DNA from: Triglochin maritima
Lineage: Eukaryota > Streptophyta > Magnoliopsida > Alismatales > Juncaginaceae
DNA: 64,000 nucleotides
Reading direction: 5' to 3'
Assembly: GCA_963682175.1 (NCBI GenBank)
Contig: OY821779.1
Span: 136,501 to 200,500 of the forward strand
The position numbers and the translations under genes were made by a program. The notes beneath the pieces are model-generated. The model ran no database searches. It had not been told where the DNA came from and saw nothing but the letters and a program-made list of their open reading frames with translations. Position 1 is the stretch's first letter. Every line of letters begins with the position of its first letter. This document shows, in pieces, positions 1 through 11,671 of this stretch.

Positions 1-891
1 CGAACGATGTAGGGAATTTTAGAGGTGTTTGGATCTCTTTGCTTCATTCTCTTGTCATTGTTCCCTGAAAGTATCGATTGCTTTAGACTTTTGTCTCATA
101 TCCATCCTTCTCACATGGTGGTGCTAAATTGAATGAACTAGGTCCATTGTGATGCTACTATAGCTTTCCCTCTACTGGTTGCTAAAACATTTGCAAAAAG
201 GATGCCAAAAGCTACTCACGTCGACTGACTCCAATTGCAATACCAACATTGACTGAACATCTTCTGCAACTACTCTTTATACAGTCTCTAGCTCTTCCCT
301 ATAGACGATGCAGGTTCTGAAGGCAAATCAAATGTGTTTCAGTTCCAGTTATTGCAGATTTTTCTTTGAGATATTTTGTTCGATTGTTTCCTGATGCGTG
401 GGAGCAAATTGCTTAAGGAATTGGTTGTAACTTATGATTCAATGCTTTGATCATTTTCCTTTGTAATGATCTCAACAATAATAACGGCAGTTTTGGTTAC
501 ATATGTTGGACTATTGGTGCAAGTTATCACTACATTGTAAAAATCTCTTCAAATATAAGCGTTATTGTAAAACACGAAATTCCACTAACATGTGCATTGA
601 ATTTACAATATAGATGGAACAAGTTTCCCAATCTACATCATCATGCTTAACAGGTTGACATGGAAACTGGGATTCAAAAACCCCCTCGTCTATTATTTCC
701 AAGGTCTCATACAGAACTAGAGAATCAATGCCTACTATCTACAAAGAGATGTATATGAAATAACGAGGAAGTGAACAGCAAAGACAACATAGCAAGAATG
801 AAAGCATCTTCTACTCTTATCTAACTCGTATCATTTGATGATGTCATGTAAATAGGTAAAAACATGTGAAGTATGCAAGGTATGTCTTTGC
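1..891. other. 3' flank of villin gene, no gene seen
   Basis: No convincing coding region, RNA gene or repeat was found. The part nearest the villin gene probably contains its 3' UTR, since the villin frame ends at 892-933 on the minus strand. Confidence 0.4.
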
Positions 892-3800
892 TTAAAAAAG
901 ATCAACCTTCCTTTTCTGCATATCCTGCTTTCACTTGGGCTGTTTGTAGAATTTATCTTTCGGCATTCCAAGAACTGATAGGAATTCTTCATCTGACAAA
1001 TATGCCTACACAGAATTGTAAACTCTCAAGTCACTAGCTAAATTATGAATCAAGGCATGTTTTCACTCTTTAAAATCAGAAAATAAGATATAAAGGGGGT
1101 TTTATTTTTTTATACTTACTTCTCGACGCTTGTAATCGATTCCCTTGACAGGATTTGCAGATTTGGCCTTCAAGCATTCATAGCTGAATATGCAAGCACC
1201 TTCCTCGTCGATTGTCAATGAGTCTTCTGCACTAACCTCACCAACAGAACCATCACTGTTATGTTTGACCCCAGATTCAATAATTCCCTTCTCTGCTACT
1301 GCCTCTTGATACCCCTCCTCTGCTGCAGAGGTAGGATTCGCACTCTTGCTTCTATCTTCAAAATTATTATTATTTTCTTTTTTATATGAATTTTACCAAG
1401 TGGTGAAGAAATGGACAAAAACTTGTAGACATAATAAGTGTAGAGGAAAATAGAAAAAAGGCACTCTAACGTACCAATAACAGGGGAAGGACTTCTACTG
1501 AATCTTGTGGGAGATTCAGCAGTTAGAACATTAGTCAGGGCAGAGACAGCTGCAGCCCTTTGTGAACCTTGGCCTGCACGAACAGGCTTAGGAGCCAACG
1601 ATCGACTTGATGTGGGATTAAATGCGGAAGTCAATGCCGCCAAAGCTGAAGCCCTCTGGGTTGCTCCTCCACGACTCCACTTGTTGATGTTTTCAGGAGA
1701 CTGAAAACAATTATACAATAGCAACAACAATCACAAACATCTCCTGCTCTTTTCTCTCTCCAATGTTGTGCTCATCATAAGATGAAACTTCCACATTGTA
1801 ACTCAATTCTCATGGATCTCCCTACTTCCCATTTCTAGTTACTGGGTTTCACCTCATGTACTTCTCCGTATCGCCCGACCCTTACCATCTTGATTCTAGG
1901 AGTAACATATTCCCTAAAAACTATATGTTATCAATCCTAGTATTTAAATGTATCACATTTATTTCTCACCATCAAAATTCTTACATCATTCCATGATCCT
2001 CTTTAAAGTTCTGCTAAAATTATATTGGATGCACTCAGTCTCAGTTCTACCTTAGAAAATCTTATACTTCACTTTGTGAGGTTGCCAATCAAGGCAGGTA
2101 GAAATTAAGTGTAGATTGATCAGATGTAAAGATGCATGTGTTATGATATTCAAGATCACAATGGCTGAGTCAAAACCATAGAAAAATTACTCACGTTCTC
2201 AAAATCTACTGTTTTTCCCTTGAAGACGCCTAACAAAATTGTTTCGCCTTTACTATCTTGATTTCCTTCTTTGTGTATGCATTTCATAATACAGGAAGAA
2301 AATCATAGTTAGCATAATAGATATACCTTTGAGCCACGAACAGATGCTCCAAACAGCAAGGAGAATTTCTTTGTAAATGAATTTCCAGGCATCTATGAAA
2401 TGAAACGCCATGAAACAGTTATGCAGGAATAACAACAAGAAAAATACAAGCATTAACACTAATAGTAAGGAAGAGAAGAAAACAAGAATGGCAACACAAC
2501 TTGTAGAGGACCTCAAGTAAGTATATGTTTTGTTCGTAGTCTACCTCCAAACAGAGAAACACACTTAAAATTGAAAACTCACGGCTGCTTTTACACTGTC
2601 CCAAGAAAAATATGTAATGAAAAAATACGGCTCATTTCCCTCCATGATTTTATAGAGTGGAACATCTGGAGAAAGAGTTTCTGAAATCACAGCATTCTCT
2701 ATGTACTTCTGCAAAAACAAAAGAAAAAGTATCCAGTAGATATCAAAGAATTAGCATTAATTAGGGAAAAGACAAGTAGATTATAAAAACAGCATACATA
2801 CCAGACCTACATCAAACGCCTTTTGCTTCTCCTTAGGTGCCACTGACCGCCCAACCCAAACAAAGACCTCTGCATTAGTGTCGAGTATAAGGATATCCTC
2901 TGGTAATAAATCATCTTGAGAGAAGTTGAAAACCTCAGAGACCTGTAGGACGAGAGCAGATTGCAGCATCGAGGACAATAAAAAATACTTGGCAAATGAT
3001 AAGACATGACAAACCTCAAAATTCCCTGGAGATCCCACGGCCAGCAGGTGCAAATTCACAACAAGAAGTTGTTGAAGAAAACAACAGTAATTAACATATA
3101 GGATTTACAATCGGGCAATGGGTAGAGAGACAAATGCTAACCTTTATCCATTGAAAATGTGTAAAGATGAGGATCTCTAACTATCAGTGGTGCTTTGTGC
3201 TTGCTGGTATAGCTTTGTTTTCCTCCAAGAGCCAACCAGAAGGCAGAACTTTCTGTTCCTTCTTTTAAGTGTTTCAGAGCAACTCCAGGCTATATAACAT
3301 TTAAAGTTGGCTTCTTTTAGAGGTACATGTAGTTGTGATTGATAAGTGTACATCCAATGAGGAAAACTACATGGCCATCAATTACAAAACCAGACTACTG
3401 CAACTATAATATATTCAACTGAAATAAGTAGGAATCACGTGCTAGGTAAGCATGAATCTGTGCAGTCCATATTTACAAATCTGAAGTTGGTTACAGATTG
3501 ATTGGTTCTGTCCTTTCGTGAAATCAAAACTTAGTTATATTGTGACTATAGAAGTTATTGGCCATCCTCCTGTACACATTTACTTTACCTTATCCTCCTG
3601 TACAGCCTTACAAATATTTCTTGAATATAACATCGCCTTCCAGAATCATACCCTACTGCTATATATATTATTTTAAAATTACAAACGAAAAATCATGTAG
3701 GTACCTTAAGAAATTCTGCAACTTTTGCCGACCAATCTTGTTGCTCAAATGTACTGGAGTTCCCATGCCAGATGAAAAGTGTGGATCCAGATTGGAGCAA

Positions 3801-6800
3801 AAAACAATCCGTCGAAGACAAAGATGTCGCTACCTGGATAAGTACAACCTCTCCATTTATTTCTTCTCTATAGGCATGGTAATGCTAACAACGTTCACAT
3901 ATCAATGAAAAAGTTTACTATACCGCATCAACTTGAATTGCCTTATTGTTATGAATCAATGTATTTGAAACCTTGATCAGTGCGATGCCATCAGCAGTGT
4001 AAGTTTCATCTTTCAGATTCTTGTCTGCTACAAATCTTTTGTAACTTGAACTCATTCCACCCTATGTTTCAGAAATTAATTTCACATATGTAGATGCTAA
4101 CTGATTTCCATCTTCAAGGGGAAAAGAAGAGCTTGATAATAACTAAGAAGGAAAATCATTGTGCATGTGGTAACTTCAATACCACCATGGGCTGAAAAAG
4201 CGCAATAAACTGTGGTGGCTCCTTTCCTTGAATAATCCGGCCCTGAGGTCAATCACTGATGGGGTTATACTAGGATAAAAATTAATTAATTAATTTGTTC
4301 AAAAATATATGTGTTTCTTTGACACCTGAACGGGTCTTCCTTTCATGGAGTTCCACATTGTATTTAATAATCGCATGGCCATCATTTGATCTTCCTGTAA
4401 GACTCAAACTGTGTAGAGTTTGAAACTACATAACCAATTCAAAAATATAATCCTAACTTAGTTATTTTTCATATGGCACTGCTATACGTCCGGTGACAAA
4501 ATCAACCAATGGGTGCCCAAAACCATGACAAAAGACATGGTAAATATCTTCATGTAAGTGGAAACTTTTAAGGGAAACAAAGTAGCTTAAGTAGTTAACT
4601 AACCTGAGTACTATCCTTCCCTGTCCAAGATGATAGGAAGTACTCTTCTTTCTTATCACCGGAATGGTAAGTGTAGAGAATGATGTAACAATCTCCACTG
4701 TAGAATTTACCAACATCTTCTGTAGGAACTGGTGTCTTGGCGTTACCATTTATGCACCACACCTTATCAACAAATGTGACATGTTGTTGTCGAATTGCCA
4801 TCATAACACATATCTGTACGCAACGAATGCCTCATATTACCTCAAGTTTTCCACCGTCTTGAAGCAAAGGAGGAATGTCTTCATTCACCGGAGTACCTCT
4901 TGCCCCACCCTTAACACCAACTCCTTGCTGCTTTAGCATAGCTGTTAACATATAGCAGATGGTAATCAATACTTTGCCAACAATTAAAGAGCCAGCTTTG
5001 GAGGCAACATGGTACATCAACATAGACAGCTTTACTCTGCACAGTCAAGAAACTTCTTTTGTTTCATGTTCATGAATTATTATACTTCACCGATGCTTGA
5101 ATCACAAATACAGATGGTAATAACCAATACAAACTGATTAAATTTAGGGTTGTCAATCGTGTCGTGTTGTGTGCTAATCGTGTTGTGTCAAGTCGTATAT
5201 ATAAGCTCTAGGTGGTGTGTCGTATCTGACCCATTAAATAATCGTATTGCTAGACTTCTGTCGTATCCAACCCATTTATAATCGTGTTGTCATATCCAAC
5301 CAGTTTATACCCGATTATTAAACGGGTTACTTCGTTTACATGTTTAACATAACTATCATTTACACCATTAAACAATAATTCATACACAATTAGTTTCGTT
5401 TATTACACGAATTGCATAATTGCACGTCATCCGTTCATTATAATTTATAACTTATATATTACTTGTAAAATTGTCGGTATTAATCGTGTAGTATTCGTAA
5501 TCGTGTACTTAATTACCTGATTACTTATTATGTCTTAATCGTGTTAATAGTTTTTATAGCAGAAATTCATATTCAACCCATTTAATAATCGTGTTGTCAT
5601 ATCCAACTCATTTATTAATCGTGTTCAAATTCTCAATCCATATCCGTTAAGTTTGTATATTCTCATCACACATTAATGGATCTACCGATCTAGAGTTATT
5701 GTCATGTTTTGAAAAAGACAAATGAGGCCAATGTGCAATCTACAACATTGAATCTTAGCCACTTGTCAACCGAAGGCCTTGGTAAAACTCTGGAGACAAA
5801 GCTTTACCTGCTACTTTTCCTCTTCCTTCCTCACCACCAGCAATCCCTGCACCTGGCCATGAACTAAAGTTTGATTTGAATGACTGTGTCTCAAAGCCCT
5901 GAATGACTCGGGTTATGCGGGTGGTCTTTGGCCTACTCTGATTTTTAATAAATTCCTGCAAATCCATAAAAGATATTAATATCAGAATGGAATTCTCACT
6001 TAGTTATGCAACTGTGAGTAAAGATTATTAGATTGTATGATTTCACTGGACTTACCTCAATAACTTGAGTGGCAGCCTTTCTGTCCTCCACCTGTGTGAT
6101 TCTGCCAACCCAAAGAAATACTTCTGCTCCACAATCAAGTAAATAGAATTTGTTGTTCTCCAACATTTCTTTAGAAATTGTACCATCTTCCATCTTCAAT
6201 TGACCATCATCAATGCTAAAAAGAAAGAACACACACTTACAATTGCAGCCATTTTTCAACTCCCCTTCACAGATGTAAAATCGATCTAACATTTAATAAA
6301 GCAGACATAAATATGAGGAATTTTTTTCAAAATAATCAAAAAAAAATAAAAAATTGAAAAAATATGCACTTCAGAAACTTAATTGGCAAAATATGCACAT
6401 TTAAAAACGGCACCAAAAGTACCGTTTTTACCCTTAATGAAAACGGCATCAGAGATGCCGTTTTTACTTGGGCAAATTTTTTCTTGGTTTCGAGATGTCG
6501 TTTTTATTTAATACATGTTGAACTAGAAACGGGTCGGTCGGGGGTCTCGCTCACCGGTGAGCGAGCGGCGTTCCACCTCGCCGGTGAGGTGGCGGGGGTT
6601 GCAAGGGGGCAACGCCCCCTGGAAATTTTTTGGATCTTCAAATTGTTTAATCTGGAAATTTTTGAATCTTCGTCACTTGTCAAAAAATTGCCCAAGTAAA
6701 AATTACCCGTTTCTAGTTCAATATACCTTTTATTTTTTTTTGATTATTTTGAAAATTTCTCCTAAATATGATCCACCCCCAAGTTAGTCCTAACAAATTG

Positions 6801-8681
6801 TTATCCAGATCGTTTACGCTTAGCACAAGAATATATTTTCTGATACATTGGATATGCCTTCATGAAAAGAACTGGCGTGAGTTGCCACCATATTAAAAGC
6901 AAGAAGCAAGTATTGAAGCCAAATAAGAACCAACAAAATAAAAATTATTAGAGGTGCTGCTCGAAATTACAAAGAAAGCCAACACTCAAAATTTTCACCC
7001 AGCTTATGCTTTGTGAGTTGACATGATGCCAACGGGCATGAGTAATATTAGGTAAGGAAAGAAAATTGAATATATACATGAGTACATGACACTGACCAAT
7101 GAAGAACAAATATAGATTTAAGAGAGTTCAGGAGTAATAAAAAAATTGCCTACCGATAAAGAGTTCCAGTGGTTCTGTCTAATGTTTTGTCGTCTTCGGC
7201 AGCAGCTTTTCTCCCAATTGGAGCAAAGCCACCAACTAAAACCCAAAAATCACCCGTATCTGACTCCACTTTGATATTTCCATCATCTAGAATGGGGAAA
7301 AAATGAGTACACTAAAAGCACGATCTAAGAAAATTAAGAAGTTTTACAGAGTAGAAAACTGACCAACTATAACAACATCACACACTCCATTATGGTATTT
7401 GTCCTTTAAATGTTGTATCACTTCAAGACCCTTGCCTCTTTCTTGAATGCTGGAGTTCGCACCGTTAAACTGATATAACTTTTTCTCAGTGTCCAAAATA
7501 AAGACATCATCGTGATTCAGTGAAGATCGAGCAAAGGAAACCTGAAAAGGACAGATAGTAACATAAGATGATTACTTATTTTTTAAGCCTATTCCATATC
7601 ATTATTACCTGTTTTACTCGAGCGATCCTGTTTCCTTTGCAAATATAAAGGCGCGTCTCAAACTTTTCTTCTTCAGGTTTCCTGAATCCAGAAGCAAAAC
7701 CACCTTCTAAGGGAATAATGCATGCTTTGAAATATGACAAAAACTTGTCAGATTCAAATCCCTGAAGTTCCCTGTGTTGAATTGCCCGACCACCAAGAGC
7801 AGCATCAAGTTCAACTGTCTTGATTGCAGCGGTTCCAGCCTCATCCTAACATTGTTTTGGAGTAGAAAAATAAGATATTCTTTTAAGATTTTTTCTTTTT
7901 TGGTGATCAACAAACAATGAATCTGGAGATATACTTGGCCAGTGTCTTTTCCAATCCAGAAGTGAATGTCATACAGAAAGGCACCACCCCTGCCTGCACC
8001 AATCTGTACCATGAAATGACATCCATATGAGTATACCATTCTCTATTTGATCATCATGGCCTATGATCTGGAGAAAAACTCCTTGAAAACTTTATCATTA
8101 TGTTGAAAGATGAACAAAATGGCATCCGATGCAAAATGAAATCACATAATTAGCAAAATATTACGTAGACCAGTAAAGCTTTTTTATCGTGAAAGGAAAT
8201 CAGTTTCTTATTATAGTGTCATTTATAATTATCATCAACTTCCAACAGGGTTAACACAGTTACATTGAAGGATCTGAAAGAAGAAAAATACTTAGCATGG
8301 GTATCATCATTCAATTTGCAAGTGAATTTCAAAATTGATTAATGCATTGCCATATAAAACTCGAGAAAAGTACCCTTAAAACTATGTAAGAATCTCCCGA
8401 GTAGAATTTCCCATGTTCAGATTTTTGCAAAGAAATGGGATGGAAATTTTCGATCCTCCAGATCTTAGTCCCACTACTAGATGTTAAGTAACATGAAAAT
8501 TCTCAAGACAAGTAAATAAAATAGTAAACTAAAGTTATGAATAACACTGAATTAGTGCCCCGAAAAAACATACAAATAATTTAGAAATTAAAAATTAACT
8601 TCAAAGATATAACGAGGAAGGATACAGTCTCTGACCAACTCCTTGGAATGCAGGATCGAGAATTTTCTCTGAGTTGGACAT
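892..8681 (-). CDS. VLN2: Villin (VLN2/VLN3 type), actin-bundling protein; damaged gene model
   Basis: Villins bind, bundle and sever F-actin through gelsolin repeats and a C-terminal headpiece. The 22 coding exons, 5' to 3', are 8681-8626, 8476-8374, 8003-7935, 7845-7609, 7542-7364, 7286-7154, 6215-6056, 5955-5808, 4941-4841, 4762-4604, 4394-4326, 4242-4174, 4061-3924, 3833-3705, 3289-3142, 3025-3015 (an 11-nt microexon), 2942-2802, 2708-2583, 2392-2327, 1700-1475, 1355-1120 and 1005-892. The repaired length is about 938 aa, normal for the family. Visible landmarks are [35 protein letters not shown], the [11 protein letters not shown] linker and a [13 protein letters not shown] headpiece. 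There are three lesions: one extra T in the exon at 7542-7364 (T4 at 7500-7503), a donor reading AAG|TT at 4174/4173, and TGA at 931-933 replacing the headpiece Trp, 12 residues before the expected stop at 892-894. The family call is firm; whether the copy works is not. Confidence 0.9.
5145..5690. repeat. Degenerate repeat, hAT-MITE-like, in a villin intron
   Basis: The segment opens with GGGTTGTCAATCGTGTCG and holds repeated phrases such as AATCGTGTTGTCATATCCAAC (near 5282 and 5587). This resembles common dicot hAT-derived repeats. No clean inverted end or target duplication was found, so the limits are approximate. Confidence 0.4.
6317..6762. mobile_element. 446-bp nonautonomous MULE, perfect 9-bp target duplication
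   Basis: The element sits in the villin intron between the exons at 7286-7154 and 6215-6056. Its ends are inverted copies of a TCAAAATAATCAAAAAAAA-type sequence followed on the left by an AAAACGGCACC-type hairpin unit. It is flanked by identical 9-mers TAAATATGA at 6308-6316 and 6763-6771. The interior has a GC-rich block (about 6530-6620) containing GGTCTCGCTCACCGGTGAGC and no coding capacity. It shares its ends with the elements at 34595-40254 and 47714-47960. Confidence 0.9.
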
Positions 8682-9560
8682 CCAGAAGAATCACCAATGC
8701 TTCACTTTTCCTGTATAAAATCCAAAAAGTATACATTAAGAAGAAATTAAATCTTATAATATGGAAGTGTTCGGGTATATATTCATAGTTACGGATTCAC
8801 ATCTATTTTCTTAAGCAGACCTTCACTGTTCCAAAAAAGTTAACCAAATATTAAGGATTCTTATACACGCTCAATAAATAAAATGAGCGGCTTAGTCATG
8901 TATGATGAAGCTCATGTGCCCCTAAAATTTGAATTACCTGACTTACAACTGCATGTCTGCATCTACACAGCTTAGCAGATATTCAAATTTTATATCTTGA
9001 ACCAGAAGAGCAATCAAATATTAAACATCAAATACAGCTCTCAGAATGATAGATCAGTATTTCTTTGGGCCCGATGTGCAATTTTTTACAGGTTGGAATT
9101 GACTGAGGAAATTCCTTTCATCATTAGAATGACTAAATTAATAAAGTTGGATAAACATTATCTTCTGCTTTGCCAAGCACGATTTATAAATTCCATTTTA
9201 GGATATCATGTTGTTTGTATTACTGATTAAGTTGATAGTGATATCCTAAACACCATTTCAGCAGTGCTAGCAAGTATATTCATAATTTCTTCTTGATCGA
9301 ACTTGACAAAAAAAAAATCTAGATTCAATTCCTACTACAACTAACAAAACAGCAAAAGTTAATAAACTTCAGAGCAGAATCAAAAGACAGTAACAAACTT
9401 TAATCATCAGAAGTTGAACAGGTTCAAATCTTTCAGCACAGAAATTCTCAACAACTGGAACAGTTAGAGAATAAGGGAATCAACAAAAAAAATACCTTTG
9501 ATCCCAAACACACGTTCTTCTCAGTCTGTCTTCCACACACTCAGCCAACTTCCAGTGACA
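8682..9560 (-). other. Villin 5' leader with leader intron (inferred)
   Basis: A canonical donor (AAAG|GTATTT) at 9496/9495 and an acceptor (TTATACAG) about 30 bases upstream of the start codon suggest a noncoding first exon ending at 9496 and a leader intron of about 0.8 kb. No coding frame or transposon was recognised inside. This is inferred from splice signals only. Confidence 0.4.
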
Positions 9561-10024
9561 AATATGAAGATTTGTGGAGAGAGAATTTCAAAATAATTAG
9601 TGAAAAAGAAGATAAAAAAAGTATAAACAAATTAAATGAGAGAAAAAGAAAGCAAGACTCTCTGGACAGACTGACCCACCACTACAGGAGATGGTTTTTA
9701 TTGCCATCATGCCACAAAGCAACAACATGCACCAAGTTTGGATATAAAATTGAATGGTTTGATTATTTTATTGGGTTTTTTTATCAATTATTTAGTAGTA
9801 TGTCGGAGTTATGATAAATGGACGATGTGTTCTTTCTTCCTTCGGGTCCCATCGTCATTTTTGTGCTGTAGGCTGTTGCTGCTTCCTTTTTTTGTTGGTG
9901 ATGTTGTGCTTCTTTTCTCATTAATCATGCAACACCTTTTGCTCTTCAGTGGCCCACTCTTGGATTTATTCTCTATAACTGTAACTCTCTTTTTTCCTTA
10001 AATCTACAAAATCGTGTTTGAGGT

Positions 10025-10063
<39 letters not shown>

Positions 10064-10551
10064 GTTGAGGAATATTTTACCCAAGTCACAAGATTATATC
10101 TGTCATACAAAAAACTAGTAATTCTACCACCATGAACTAATCTAGTAACTCTATCACCAGACACCAACAACTTAACTTCAGTCCCTACCACCTTACCTTC
10201 AACTTCACTTTGGTCCAACCTGTTGATGCATCGAAGTGATGGGTGATTATCAATCTGTCGTATTTTATTATTTTACGACACAAACAGAAACAGAACCGTT
10301 ACAAAACACAATGTAGAAATAGCAGTTTCAACAATGAACATTGAACTATTCAGAAGATCTAAAAAAATTGTACTAGACTTTGGATATGTTCATGTACATT
10401 TACCGCACAGTGACTAATCAGATCACTGATCAGATTAACACCTACTTGTATATTTGTATTGCAATTTACATGACACCAGACTCTAAATTCTGAGGTAACC
10501 TAGCTACATTTAATTGCACTTCTGGGAACAACTGCCTGGAAGGGATTCAGT
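9561..10551. other. Intergenic; villin promoter side, (TA)n tract
   Basis: No gene was recognised. The stretch upstream of about 9560 should contain the villin promoter. A TA microsatellite lies at about 10027-10056. Confidence 0.4.
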
Positions 10552-10829
10552 CTAAGCCAGCTGCTTCTTGTGAAAAGGACTCCCAACTTTATGTGCTTCG
10601 TTCCAATGGTTTGGCATTTCCATATGCTTCTCGTACAGAACAAACAAAGTGGTTGCAAGAGTCAATCTCAACGTCATGACTCCAGTCTTTCCTTTCATAG
10701 TCCCACCAGACATGAAACGCCCATGGCATTCTCGGAGCTGTAACTAGGTTACTCGGAATTGTTATTCAACAATCAACAAGTATCAACCTGCATCTGTAGA
10801 GTTTGCTGGTAGCCTATGCCTCAACGTAT
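10552..10829 (-). CDS. Possible small gene between villin and EMB2654
   Basis: A segment from 10737 to 10552 follows a good acceptor (GTTACAG) and is open in two overlapping frames. One frame can start at ATG 10713 and gives a 53-aa basic peptide (LYEKHMEMPNHWNEAHKVGS near its C-terminus) ending at TAG 10554-10552. The other, joined in phase to a short upstream exon at 10829-10788, reads APRMPWAFHVWWDYERK and ends at TAA 10591-10589. Both are richer in Trp, His and Met than chance AT-rich DNA would give. No family was recognised. It could also be the 3' UTR of the PPR gene. Arabidopsis has a small gene (At2g41730) at the same relative position, but homology could not be judged. Confidence 0.3.
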
Positions 10830-11671
10830 CTGTTGTAACGAAAATAAAATTGATTGAATCATCCAACAGCCAACCAGTTCTAGTTATCTAACGAACAAAG
10901 AACTGAGATATCATAGAAGGAAAAAAAGAGTTCGCTCTGTAGAGCAATTATGATAACTAATTATCCAAATGACGAAATAAAAAAAAATTAATTATCAAAA
11001 TGATGAAATCTATCGTGCTGAAACTAAACATAACTCTGTAGAGCAATTATGATGACTTCACCAAGGCCCCATAAACTGAATGAATATAACATAAGGTTTC
11101 TACGCACCACAAACACACTTATGAGCAACACACATCAACTTCAAATGCATCGACATAGTGCTAGATGTGGCAAACACTATTTTACCCTTTGCATCAAATG
11201 ACTTTATAGAAGTACTTTGAAAACAGAAGTTCTAAGTTAAACCCTCCTATTATTGCACCAAACATGATATCTTGGAAATTCAGTCTAAGTACTCCTTGTC
11301 AACATATTCATAATGTAAACTCATAAAACCTAGTCCAAAACACTGACCCATTTACAGTGTGAACTAAATTTGGAGAGGAAACTCGTGCAACATGCTCTAT
11401 GACATTTTTTACTTACAATTTACAGAGAGGAAAAGAAAAAGTATAAGGAATTATGCAAATACTGTAGTCTGTAGATATGTTGATCCATGGGGACCAGCAT
11501 TTCTTTGACATGTGCATCTAATATGGAAAAAGTGGAACCTCGATTAAGATGAACACCTATATGCATAGTATGTGAACTAGTTGAAACTCAAAAGGCATGT
11601 TTGAGGGGGAAAATGTTGAAATGATTTAGAAACTTCCACATATTGAAGTAGTTATTCATAATAATAGATAA
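10830..11671. other. Intergenic, 3' side of EMB2654-like gene
   Basis: AT-rich DNA with no supported gene; probably the 3' UTR and terminator region of the PPR gene. Confidence 0.3.

Noticed and set aside
2204..2240. Possible extra villin exon (acceptor TTGTTAG, donor GTGAGT)
   Set aside because: In the required phase it contains TAG, and the flanking exons join in phase without it.
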